DNA from: 2-02-FULL-45-10 sp046590235
GTDB taxonomy: Bacteria; Patescibacteriota; Patescibacteriia; Magasanikbacterales; GWA2-37-8
Direction: 5' to 3'
Assembly (NCBI GenBank): GCA_046590235.1
Contig: JBKJTY010000026.1
Location: forward strand, 1 to 40,945
DNA: 40,945 nt
The notes beneath the pieces are model-generated. The model had not been told where the DNA came from. It did not search any database and saw only the letters and a program-made list of their open reading frames with translations. Positions within the stretch are counted from its first letter, which is position 1. Each line of letters starts with the position of its first letter. This document shows, in pieces, positions 32,902 through 38,861 of this stretch. A program made the translations under genes and the position numbers.

Positions 32902-33834
32902 TTATTTTAACTTAGAAACGTATGCCTGGCGCAACCTCAACAGCAGCCGTGGTCGCAACTCGGGCACCTTATGGTACAGCTGCGCAAGCTCTTCAAACTG
33001 AACAGCTTGCGCCTCAAGATCTTCGCGAAGCTGCTGCAAACATTCAGGAGAAGCGTACTTTCTCGTTGCCTCAAGTTCGTACAAACGCTCAGTAAATGTG
33101 GAGGTTGTAATACAGCGCAGGTTACAAAACTCCTGCAAATGTGGCCACTTAGCCCTTTCAGGAATTTCCATCAGCTTGAGCCGGCGATAAACCCTCTCCG
33201 CCAATCGAAAGCATTCAGCGTGCGCCTTCTCTTTGAGCTCTGGCGTATCTGCGTGCTTACGATAAAACTCCAACCACTGGGCAAAACTGCCAAGACGCTG
33301 CATCCGCTTATACGCCCGTTCACTGAGCGCCGTACCCTTGGTAATCCGCCAAACCCGCAACTCATCTGTGAACGACCTCGAGGATCGTTCAAGAAAAATC
33401 ATGAGCTCAGCATACAGTGGACTCTTCGGATCGGTGTAGCACGCGAGAATTTCCTTCTCCCGCATACCACTGGCTTTGCGCTCCATCTTACGGAGTGACA
33501 AATTACCGTACCTACCCCCGTAGTCGAGCTCGAGCACTCTAGCACACTGCATGAATGTATCAGCAGTGTTATATAAACGCTTAATCAGCACGCTTCGCAA
33601 CTTTTCGTTGGAGACGTTCTCGACCACCTCCATGGCACCAGAAAAAGTCTCGTCAGTGTGCGTAATCTTGCGCCATACTTCAGCTTGAAGCTGAGGATCA
33701 TCCTTCGCAGCTTCATAGATCTGAGCTGCCTGTTCAAGGGTCATGTGGTTCCAAAATGGCGGCGGAAGTATTGCCTTAGCAATGACCACCGCTAATCCAA
33801 AACCGTATTTTCCCACAAGCTGTTCAAACGTCAC
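32902..33834 (-). CDS. Hypothetical helical (solenoid-like) protein with its own promoter and SD
   Basis: I do not recognise this protein. The frame runs back to a GTG at 33921, but a consensus promoter lies inside that extension. The GTG at 33834 has an SD (TTGGAG, spacing about 7), so the gene is 310 residues starting (M)TFEQLVGKYG. It is almost all alpha helix with many Leu, Arg and Glu. Segments such as MTLEQAAQIYEAAKDDPQLQ, PELKEKAHAECFRLAERVY and PECLQQLREDLEAQAVQFEE look like paired helices of a TPR or HEAT-type array, without a clear consensus. There is no signal peptide or membrane span. It is monocistronic and GC-rich. Confidence 0.75.
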   Translation of the reverse strand: MTFEQLVGKYGFGLAVVIAKAILPPPFWNHMTLEQAAQIYEAAKDDPQLQAEVWRKITHTDETFSGAMEVVENVSNEKLRSVLIKRLYNTADTFMQCARVLELDYGGRYGNLSLRKMERKASGMREKEILACYTDPKSPLYAELMIFLERSSRSFTDELRVWRITKGTALSERAYKRMQRLGSFAQWLEFYRKHADTPELKEKAHAECFRLAERVYRRLKLMEIPERAKWPHLQEFCNLRCITTSTFTERLYELEATRKYASPECLQQLREDLEAQAVQFEELAQLYHKVPELRPRLLLRLRQAYVSKLK

Positions 33835-33881
33835 GACTGACTCCAATTCGCCAAGGCGATAAAAGGTGGAAGAACGAGCCA

Positions 33882-33911
33882 AGTATAAGCCAAAAAAACT
33901 GTTTTTGTCAA
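33882..33911 (-). promoter_or_regulatory. Promoter of the 32902-33834 gene
   Basis: Minus-strand TTGACA, 18-nt spacer, TATACT. It lies downstream of the GTG at 33921 and so rules that start out. It is back-to-back with the rpmF promoter. Confidence 0.8.
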
Positions 33912-33925
33912 CCGCCCCCACCCCC

Positions 33926-33954
33926 TTGCCAAAACCAAACTTTTATGCTACACT
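33926..33954 (+). promoter_or_regulatory. Promoter of the rpmF-nusB-rnc unit
   Basis: TTGCCA, 17-nt spacer, TACACT with an extended TGC. Leader of about 48 nt. Confidence 0.75.
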
Positions 33955-33965
33955 ATTGATACTCT

Positions 33966-33987
33966 CGGTAAATCTCTTACCGTTTTT
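33966..33987 (+). promoter_or_regulatory. Possible attenuator in the rpmF leader
   Basis: CGGTAA (33966-33971) pairs with TTACCG (33977-33982) around a 5-nt loop and is followed at once by TTTTT, then another T-rich stretch. This is a small intrinsic terminator between promoter and rpmF. Confidence 0.5.
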
Positions 33988-34008
33988 AAGTAATTTTTTC
34001 GTAAACAT

Positions 34009-34200
34009 ATGGGTCTTCCCGGTCATCGCCGAACGTCAGGTGATAAACGACGCCGTCGGACACACATTGCACTCACAGAACAGAGTGTCACTAAATGTCC
34101 AAAATGCCAGAAACCAATTCGTCCACACCGCGCTTGCGCATCCTGTGGCACCTACCGTGGTCGTCAGGTTGTTTCCAAAGCTGTTACAGCTAAGAAATAA
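34009..34200 (+). CDS. rpmF: Ribosomal protein bL32
   Basis: A 63-residue large-subunit protein. It begins MGLPGHRRTSGDKRRRRTH and has a zinc ribbon with C30, C33, C43 and C46 (KCPKCQ and CASCGTYRG). All four cysteines are present, so this is the zinc-binding form. It leads the operon with nusB (15 bases later) and rnc. There is no SD. Confidence 0.95.
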   Translation: MGLPGHRRTSGDKRRRRTHIALTEQSVTKCPKCQKPIRPHRACASCGTYRGRQVVSKAVTAKK

Positions 34201-34215
34201 TTAATCTTTAGCATT

Positions 34216-34668
34216 ATGTCCAATCGCCATTTAGCACGTTCAATTGCCATGCAATCTCTTTTTGAATGGGATTTCAAAGGCACACCTACTGCTATCCTTC
34301 CGGTGATTGTCGATCATAATGTCGAAGAATTTGGCCCAGGTCTCGAAGAAAGTGAATTTACCAAAAAACTGGTTGATGGCGTGATAGAACATATCAAAGA
34401 CATCGATCAGATTATCGGCAAATACGCTCCGAGCTGGCCAATCAATCAAATCACGCTCGTTGACCGCAATATTTTGCGTCTCGGCGTCTATGAACTCAAA
34501 TTTTCCACAGAAGTTCCGCCAAAAGTCGCTATCAATGAAGCGATTGAGCTTGCAAAAAGCTTTGGCGGAGCTGCTTCTGGTAAATTTGTAAACGGCGTTC
34601 TCGGTTCCATGTTCAATGACATGGTCAAAGAAAACCCAAGCATCGCTGAAGAAAAAGAAAAAAAGTAG
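34216..34668 (+). CDS. nusB: Transcription antitermination factor NusB
   Basis: It binds boxA RNA with S10 in the rRNA antitermination complex. The 150-residue all-helical protein has the family start SNRHLARSIAMQSLFEWDF, the middle ITLVDRNILRLGVYEL and the C-terminal VAINEAIELAKSFGGAASGKF followed by FVNGVLG. The tail is Lys/Glu-rich. It lies between rpmF and rnc, which starts 3 bases after its stop; the grouping links it to ribosomal RNA synthesis and processing. Confidence 0.95.
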   Translation: MSNRHLARSIAMQSLFEWDFKGTPTAILPVIVDHNVEEFGPGLEESEFTKKLVDGVIEHIKDIDQIIGKYAPSWPINQITLVDRNILRLGVYELKFSTEVPPKVAINEAIELAKSFGGAASGKFVNGVLGSMFNDMVKENPSIAEEKEKK

Positions 34669-34671
34669 TCT

Positions 34672-35451
34672 ATGACATTGACTGAACAAGTACAATCTTT
34701 GCCGGAGGTACAAGAAAAGCACTTCGAAACGCTCGAAGAGCGCATTGGTGTTACCTTTGTAAAGAAAGAGCACTTAGTTCAAGCATTCGTCCACCGTTCT
34801 TACCTTAACGAACACCACGATTTTCCAGTCGGTCATAATGAACGCCTGGAATTTTTAGGTGATGCGGTTTTAGAACTTATTGTTACTGAATTCTTATTTG
34901 AAGAATACGGCAACCCAGAAGGTGAACTCACCAACTGGCGCGCTGCTCTAGTAAACGCAAAAATCCTTTCTTCGATTGCATATGAAATCGATATGGAAGA
35001 GTATTTGTTTTTAAGTCATGGCGAGGCCAAAGATGCCGGCACGAAAGCTCGTGACTACATCTTAGCCAACGCGATGGAATCGTTGATCGGTGCAATTTAC
35101 ATCGACCGCGGTTATACAATCGCAAAACAATTTATCACTCGCTGGATTTTGATCAAACTCCCGTACGTACTCGAAAACGGTTTATGGATCGATGCAAAAA
35201 GTCGCTTCCAGGAATCTTCCCAAGAACTTCTTGGTATTACTCCAACCTACAAAGTCTTGCACGAAGAAGGACCAGATCATAACAAAATTTTTCAAGTCGG
35301 CGTTTTCTTGGATAAAGAATTAATCGCGACAGGTTTTGGATCAAGTAAACAAGAAGCTCAAACTGAAGCTGCAGAAGCAGCTGTCAAAACTAAGAGTTGG
35401 AAGGGTCCGCACGTAAATATTATCAAACGTAGCCCAGGAGATCCTCTCTAA
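34672..35451 (+). CDS. rnc: Ribonuclease III
   Basis: This double-strand-specific endonuclease processes rRNA precursors and structured mRNAs. The 259 residues consist of the catalytic domain with signature NERLEFLGDAVLELIVTEFL and the downstream acidic pair in DYILANAMESLIGAIYIDRG, then a dsRNA-binding domain (about 185-250: RFQESSQELLGITPTYKVL...GSSKQEAQTEAAEAAV). All catalytic acids appear to be present. It is probably co-transcribed with the two tRNA genes downstream. Confidence 0.97.
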   Translation: MTLTEQVQSLPEVQEKHFETLEERIGVTFVKKEHLVQAFVHRSYLNEHHDFPVGHNERLEFLGDAVLELIVTEFLFEEYGNPEGELTNWRAALVNAKILSSIAYEIDMEEYLFLSHGEAKDAGTKARDYILANAMESLIGAIYIDRGYTIAKQFITRWILIKLPYVLENGLWIDAKSRFQESSQELLGITPTYKVLHEEGPDHNKIFQVGVFLDKELIATGFGSSKQEAQTEAAEAAVKTKSWKGPHVNIIKRSPGDPL

Positions 35452-35490
35452 ACACAAGTCGCCTTCGCTAAGGCTTCGGACGACTAATAC

Positions 35491-35563
35491 GGGTCGCTAG
35501 CTCAGCTGGTAGAGCAGATCCCTCTTAAGGATAAGGTCGTGGGTTCGATCCCCACGCGACCCA
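35491..35563 (+). tRNA. tRNA-Lys(CTT)
   Basis: A 73-nt cloverleaf: acceptor GGGTCGC/GCGACCC, D stem GCTC/GAGC, loop CTCTTAA with anticodon CTT, T arm GTGGG TTCGATC CCCAC, discriminator A. CCA is not encoded. One terminal anticodon-stem pair is a G-A mismatch. Confidence 0.95.
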
Positions 35564-35572
35564 CACAATTTT

Positions 35573-35644
35573 GCTCCTATAGTTCAACGGATAGAATATC
35601 AGGCTTCGAACCTGAAGATAGGGGTTCGATTCCCTTTGGGAGCA
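35573..35644 (+). tRNA. tRNA-Arg(TCG)
   Basis: A 72-nt cloverleaf: acceptor GCTCCTA/TGGGAGC, anticodon stem TCAGG/CCTGA with loop CTTCGAA and anticodon TCG, T arm AGGGG TTCGATT CCCTT, discriminator A, no encoded CCA. It lies 9 bases after tRNA-Lys. An unmodified T34 could read all CGN codons. Confidence 0.93.
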
Positions 35645-35646
35645 CA

Positions 35647-35677
35647 AAATACACACTGCTAAGGTGTGTATTTTTTA
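35647..35677 (+). terminator. Terminator after the tRNA pair
   Basis: ATACACAC (35649-35656) pairs with GTGTGTAT (35664-35671) around a 7-nt loop, followed by a T-run. It ends the rpmF-nusB-rnc-tRNA unit. Confidence 0.85.
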
Positions 35678-35680
35678 TTC

Positions 35681-35709
35681 TTGACGTTTTGTAAAGTATC
35701 TGCTAAACT
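35681..35709 (+). promoter_or_regulatory. Promoter of the 35737 gene / micro-ORF unit
   Basis: TTGACG, 17-nt spacer, TAAACT. It lies directly after the tRNA terminator, so the unit is independent. The leader of about 20 nt contains the SD CCGGAG before the ATG at 35737. Confidence 0.75.
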
Positions 35710-35736
35710 CACGACCATCCTTTCCCCGGAGACGCC

Positions 35737-36006
35737 ATGGATTCGGTTGCATGCTACCTACTGTTCGCATGTCTTGAATTTGCGGTTCCAACTCCAATCA
35801 GCATTCCGCTCAAAATCCCTGCCAACCCGATCACCCTTGTGATCGGCAAGCGAACTGCCTCGGTCAGAGGCAAGGAAGAAAAGGATCGGAGCAAGCGCAA
35901 AGCCGAAAAGGAAAAACATAAAAACAACTGGAAGTCGGTGAAGAACGGATCTACAAAAGACCATCTCGCCGCACTTAATTGGCGACGAACACGTCTCTTC
36001 ATGTGA
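35737..36006 (+). CDS. Hypothetical small membrane-anchored protein with basic tail
   Basis: I do not recognise this 89-residue protein. The first 37 residues are hydrophobic and proline-rich (CYLLFACLEFAVPTPI, PANPITLVIG). The rest is highly charged (KEEKDRSKRKAEKEKHKNNW), ending in a basic NWRRTRLFM. Gene status rests on a good promoter with 17-nt spacing, an SD (CGGAGA, spacing about 6) and a frame that stops at 36004-36006, the point where the next hairpin begins. It could be a membrane-tethered nucleic-acid-binding peptide, but that is a guess. Opposite-strand frames have no such signals. If the peptide is not made, the region would be the 5' part of a structured RNA. Confidence 0.55.
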   Translation: MDSVACYLLFACLEFAVPTPISIPLKIPANPITLVIGKRTASVRGKEEKDRSKRKAEKEKHKNNWKSVKNGSTKDHLAALNWRRTRLFM

Positions 36007-36062
36007 AAGGTTCCGACCATATCGATCGCGCGATCGAAATGGTCACACCTTTCAGAAAGGAG
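36005..36062 (+). promoter_or_regulatory. Long hairpin with an alternative pairing that would mask an SD
   Basis: GAAAGGT (36005-36011) pairs with ACCTTTC (36047-36053), GACCAT (36015-36020) with ATGGTC (36039-36044), and CGATC (36023-36027) with GATCG (36032-36036). The same CCTTT (36048-36052) can instead pair with AAAGG (36056-36060), which includes the SD of micro-ORF 1. The TGA stop of the upstream gene overlaps the first base pairs. Confidence 0.6.
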
Positions 36063-36067
36063 TTGTA

Positions 36068-36100
36068 GTGTACTTCATCACAGGTCCCCCGATGATGTAA
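36068..36100 (+). CDS. Micro-ORF 1 (10 codons, MYFITGPPMM)
   Basis: A GTG start with SD AAGGAG at 36057-36062 (5-nt spacing), then TAC TTC ATC ACA GGT CCC CCG ATG ATG and TAA. The first eight residues equal those of micro-ORF 2, 67 bases downstream. The two copies differ at four bases: the first base of the start codon and three synonymous third positions. This pattern suggests selection on the peptide. It is too short for any family assignment. In the -1 frame after the C-run, reading continues to a TAA at 36172-36174, so frameshifting is an alternative. Confidence 0.45.
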   Translation: MYFITGPPMM

Positions 36101-36120
36101 GTTTCCAACCCGCTGTACCC

Positions 36121-36134
36121 GCTTCGGAGGAAGC
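36121..36134 (+). promoter_or_regulatory. SD of micro-ORF 2 in a hairpin loop
   Basis: GCTTC and GAAGC (36121-36125 with 36130-36134) enclose the loop GGAG, which is the SD of the ATG at 36135. The flanking GTAC sequences (36115-36118 and 36137-36140) can extend the stem over the start codon. Confidence 0.5.
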
Positions 36135-36161
36135 ATGTACTTCATTACTGGGCCCCCGTAG
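36135..36161 (+). CDS. Micro-ORF 2 (8 codons, MYFITGPP)
   Basis: An ATG start with SD GGAGG just upstream, then TAC TTC ATT ACT GGG CCC CCG and TAG. It repeats the peptide of micro-ORF 1 with synonymous changes at three consecutive codons. In the -1 frame the reading continues VAQWCKAFTPKAQIN to a TGA at 36202, so a frameshift product cannot be excluded. Hairpins follow closely at 36168 and 36191. Confidence 0.45.
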   Translation: MYFITGPP

Positions 36162-36167
36162 CCCAAT

Positions 36168-36207
36168 GGTGTAAGGCGTTTACACCAAAAGCTCAGATAA
36201 ACTGAGC
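36168..36207 (+). other. Two tandem hairpins after micro-ORF 2
   Basis: GGTGTAA (36168-36174) pairs with TTACACC (36180-36186) around GGCGT. GCTCAG (36191-36196) pairs with CTGAGC (36202-36207) around ATAAA. Neither has a T-run, so they are structural rather than terminators. Confidence 0.65.
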
Positions 36208-36319
36208 GGAGAATAATTCCTCAAGTCACCTCGCCCCCAGCGAAACTTCGATGAACAAAACTCCAACGCCACCCCGCGGAAAAAACCGAACTTCCCCACG
36301 AACAGAAGTTTTCTCCCAC

Positions 36320-36365
36320 CCGGTAGCGGGCGCCCACTCTTCCCAGAGTGTGGCGCCCGCTCCGG
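36320..36365 (+). other. Very stable GC hairpin
   Basis: CCGG-T-AGCGGGCGCC-C-ACTCT faces AGAGT-GT-GGCGCCCGCT-CCGG around a TCCC loop. The 10-bp inner GC stem is perfect. It lies 10 bases before the unit's terminator. The open frame across it (ATG 36251) has no SD and is probably not a gene. Confidence 0.75.
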
Positions 36366-36374
36366 CCCCACCAC

Positions 36375-36403
36375 TCATCTACCAAGATGATTTTTTTATT
36401 TTT
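36375..36403 (+). terminator. Terminator of the 35681-36403 unit
   Basis: TCATCT pairs with AGATGA around ACCA, followed by seven T and then ATTTTT. It closes an RNA of about 0.69 kb that starts at the 35681 promoter. Confidence 0.7.
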
Positions 36404-36547
36404 AAACTAAAAAAATTAACATACAATAATTTATTATTAAAATATATTCTAAAATATAACTACAAAGTTTGTTTATTCAAAAATTTAAGAATATCTCAAC
36501 TGTGTATAACTCCCCCCTTTACTATTTCTTTATTCCTTGATTAGCTT
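36404..36547. other. Very AT-rich intergenic stretch with one DnaA-box-like site
   Basis: Almost pure A/T from about 36385 to 36495, with no convincing gene. TGTGTATAA at 36501-36509 matches the DnaA box consensus (TTATNCACA on the other strand), but only one copy is seen. Confidence 0.4.
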
Positions 36548-36703
36548 TATAATATAAGAGGTCGAAGAAAGTTTTCACGACAATGCTTGTCTTGTGAAAA
36601 ACTTCATGAAAAATTTTTTCTCGCGATCGCGAGTTTAGAAAAAATTATTTACATCTTGTTCCAAACTCATTTGGAACTAAAAAAGATTAAGGAGGTGGCA
36701 ACT
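36548..36703 (+). promoter_or_regulatory. TATAAT box and structured leader of the lysine-rich protein gene
   Basis: A perfect TATAAT lies at 36548-36553, with only a weak -35. The leader of about 145 nt has three hairpins: TTTTCAC-GACAA/TTGTC-GTGAAAA (36572-36600), the palindrome CTCGCGATCGCGAG (36620-36633), and GTTCCAAA-CTCA-TTTGGAAC (36658-36677). The SD TAAGGAGGTG follows. Confidence 0.65.
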
Positions 36704-36802
36704 ATGCCAAAGAAAAAGAAAGCTGCTAAAAAACCAGCTAAGCGCAAAGCCGCTAAACGTAAACCTGCTGCTAAAAAAGCAAAAAAGGGTAAAAAGAAAT
36801 AG
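36704..36802 (+). CDS. Very basic lysine/alanine-rich small protein (histone H1 tail-like)
   Basis: The 32-residue peptide MPKKKKAAKKPAKRKAAKRK... ends KKAKKGKKK and consists of Lys, Ala, Arg and Pro plus one Gly and the initiator Met. The ATG at 36704 has the best SD of the window (AAGGAGGT). A longer frame from a TTG at 36587 is disfavoured because it overlaps the structured leader. Such AKKPAKRK repeats resemble bacterial histone H1-like or AlgP-type tails that coat DNA or bind RNA. A nucleoid or ribosome-associated role is inferred from composition only. It is monocistronic with a strong terminator. Confidence 0.75.
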   Translation: MPKKKKAAKKPAKRKAAKRKPAAKKAKKGKKK

Positions 36803-36810
36803 TTCTTTTT

Positions 36811-36836
36811 AAAAAACTCCCGTGAGGGAGTTTTTT
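36811..36836. terminator. Bidirectional terminator after the lysine-rich gene
   Basis: AAAAAACTCCC and GGGAGTTTTTT form an 11-bp stem around GTGA. It can also stop the minus-strand malic enzyme transcript about 75 bases after its stop. Confidence 0.92.
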
Positions 36837-36909
36837 ATTTATACCAAAGTTTTCTGGGTAGGCTTAGAATAATCTTGCCTGACACATATGAAGATCGATT
36901 ACATACCTG

Positions 36910-38034
36910 TTACGATCTAATTGCTTCAGCAATCACTGCGGACACCTGTTTATCAAGCGGACTAGGAAGGATCATGTCTTCATTAGGTTGTTTTACATAA
37001 TCAGCCAAAGCTCGAGCAGCTTTAAGCTGCATAGCTTCGGTCACCTGTTGTATTCGTCCATCCAATAAACCACGAAACACGCCCGGAAACGCTAAAACAT
37101 TATTTACCTGATTAGGAAAATCACTTCTTCCGGTTGCTACCACGCGTGCACCACCAGCCTTAGCGAAATCGGGCATAATTTCCGGTGTTGGGTTTGCTAA
37201 CGCAAAGACAATTGCATCCTGGTGCATGCTTTTAACCATTTCAGAAGTTACAATGTTACCTTTACTTACACCAATAAAAACATCACTGTCAGCAATTGCG
37301 TCTGCGATACTTCCCTTAAGCTGACGTCGATTTGTCCGCTTGGCAATTACTGCTTTTTCACCATCAATATCTTCACGTGTTTCGTAAATAATACCTTTGG
37401 AGTCAACTACAGTAATATCAACGGCACCAGCATCTAAAAGAAGTTGCGCGATCGAAAGGCCGGCTGCGCCTGCTCCATTAATAACTACTGAAACTTGCGG
37501 TAATTGTTTACCAACTACTTTGAGAGCATTATAAAGAGCAGCCAAAACAACAATTGCGGTGCCATGTTGATCATCATGAAAAACAGGGATATTCAATAAT
37601 TTTTGCAAACGACGTTCGACCTCAAAACAACGAGGCGCGGCAATATCTTCTAAATTAATTCCACCAAACATTGGTGCAATATTTTTGATAGTCTCAATAA
37701 TTTCTTCCGTATTTTGAGTTGAAAGAGCGATTGGAAAAGCATCAACACCACCAAATTCTTTAAATAAAACACACTTACCTTCCATTACCGGCAAACTTGC
37801 TTCAGGACCAATATTGCCAAGACCTAAAACCGCGCTGCCATCAGTAATCACTGCAACAAGATTATGCTTTCTAGTTAATCTGTACACGTTTTCCTTATCA
37901 GCAACAATAGCTTGGCAAGCTTCCGCAACACCCGGTGTATAAGCCAAACTTAAATCTTCGCGAGTTACAATTTTAACTCGAGAAATCATCTCAATTTTTC
38001 CTCCCAACTGTTCGTGATATTCAACTGAATTCAT
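36910..38034 (-). CDS. NAD(P)-dependent malic enzyme
   Basis: It oxidatively decarboxylates malate to pyruvate. The 374 residues carry LSLAYTPGVAEACQAI, NLVAVITDGSAVLGLGNIG, the metal and substrate region GGINLEDIAAPRCFEVE, FHDDQHGTAIVVLAAL, and the Rossmann motif NGAGAAGLSIAQLL. It is the short, single-domain bacterial/archaeal form without a phosphotransacetylase fusion. The frame is open to 38058, but the ATG at 38034 (MNSVEYHEQ) follows the upstream stop by 2 bases and is preferred. With the citrate synthase-like gene nearby it suggests a partial organic-acid metabolism rather than a full TCA cycle. The cofactor is not determined. Confidence 0.94.
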   Translation of the reverse strand: MNSVEYHEQLGGKIEMISRVKIVTREDLSLAYTPGVAEACQAIVADKENVYRLTRKHNLVAVITDGSAVLGLGNIGPEASLPVMEGKCVLFKEFGGVDAFPIALSTQNTEEIIETIKNIAPMFGGINLEDIAAPRCFEVERRLQKLLNIPVFHDDQHGTAIVVLAALYNALKVVGKQLPQVSVVINGAGAAGLSIAQLLLDAGAVDITVVDSKGIIYETREDIDGEKAVIAKRTNRRQLKGSIADAIADSDVFIGVSKGNIVTSEMVKSMHQDAIVFALANPTPEIMPDFAKAGGARVVATGRSDFPNQVNNVLAFPGVFRGLLDGRIQQVTEAMQLKAARALADYVKQPNEDMILPSPLDKQVSAVIAEAIRS

Positions 38035-38036
38035 AT

Positions 38037-38705
38037 TTATACAAGATATTTTTTCCAATCTTCAGGTATTGCAATTGCAACATTTTTTTCTTCGTCACCA
38101 GTCGCTGTCATAAACCGGAGTGACGTCGCGGCTAGCGCCAACGACTTATCAGGCAACGGTGTTGGAGCCCCGTACTTTACATCACCGACAATTGGACAAC
38201 CGATCGCAGATAATTGCGCTCGAATTTGATGTGGCCGACCAGTGCCAAGTTTAATTTTTAACAATGAAAATTTTTCATTACTTTCAACTATCTCATACGA
38301 CAGTTCAGCGCGTAAAAAATCCTTTTGTTCTGCCTCTGAAATTGACACTTTATTATTTTTTTCTTCTTTTTGCAAATAATGTACTAAGGAATCAGTTTCT
38401 TTTTTTGGCTTACCGTTAACCAAGGCATGATATATCTTTTCAATAGTATGCTCACGAAATTGTTCTGATAAACGAGATGCCCCTTTGGATGTTTTCGCAA
38501 ACAAAATGACACCTTGCACCGGCCGATCCAAACGATGAATCAATCCAAGAAAGACCTTACCTAATTTGTGGTACTTAACTTTTAAATAATACTTCACCGC
38601 ATCCATAAGGGTCGAATCACCAGTATCATCCCCTTGCACCAAAACCCCGCACGGCTTATAGACCGCGATTAAGTGGTTATCTTCGTATAAAACCTGCAAT
38701 TCCAT
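38037..38705 (-). CDS. RluA-family RNA pseudouridine synthase
   Basis: It isomerises specific uridines in rRNA or tRNA. The 222 residues have the catalytic HRLDRPVQGVILFAKT (Asp in HRLDR), KPCGVLVQGD, and KLGTGRPHQIRAQLSAIG with GDVKYGA. There is no N-terminal S4 domain, so it is a short RluA/TruC-type enzyme with an unknown target site. It is first in the operon with malic enzyme. A TATAAT box 13 nt before the ATG implies a very short leader. Confidence 0.93.
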   Translation of the reverse strand: MELQVLYEDNHLIAVYKPCGVLVQGDDTGDSTLMDAVKYYLKVKYHKLGKVFLGLIHRLDRPVQGVILFAKTSKGASRLSEQFREHTIEKIYHALVNGKPKKETDSLVHYLQKEEKNNKVSISEAEQKDFLRAELSYEIVESNEKFSLLKIKLGTGRPHQIRAQLSAIGCPIVGDVKYGAPTPLPDKSLALAATSLRFMTATGDEEKNVAIAIPEDWKKYLV

Positions 38706-38827
38706 AATCTAAAATAGAATTATATAGTGCATCCAGTCTACCATATACGAGAGAAAAAACAACTGATAGCAATAGTCTTTGTAATAGCACTCTAACCACA
38801 CCGTCAATAATAGTGAACAGTACGTAA

Positions 38828-38854
38828 TGGCAGGGATAGTCTCTGCCACGGGAG
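38828..38854 (+). promoter_or_regulatory. Hairpin and SD before the lipoprotein gene
   Basis: TGGCAG (38828-38833) pairs with CTGCCA (38843-38848). The SD GGGAGGG follows within 2 bases and lies 5-6 bases before the ATG at 38862. Confidence 0.55.
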
Positions 38855-38861
38855 GGCGCAA

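Noticed and set aside
33835..33921. Longer start (GTG 33921) for the helical protein
   Set aside because: A TTGACA-18-TATACT promoter lies within this extension, and an SD precedes the GTG at 33834.
35754..36020. 88-codon minus-strand frame opposite the 35737 gene
   Set aside because: No SD or promoter in that direction. The plus-strand frame has both.
36150..36210. tRNA-like 5' half (GCCCCCG TA GCCC AATGGTGTAA GGC)
   Set aside because: The acceptor and D-arm resemblance is real, but there is no proper anticodon arm, T arm or 3' acceptor. It is more likely chance or a remnant.
36501..36509. Replication origin at the AT-rich stretch
   Set aside because: Only one DnaA-box match, no dnaA, dnaN or rpmH nearby, and no box cluster.
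36251..36544. 97-codon plus-strand frame across the strong GC hairpin
   Set aside because: No SD or promoter of its own. It runs through a 10-bp perfect GC stem, an intrinsic terminator and then a nearly pure A/T stretch, and the translated composition changes abruptly at that point.
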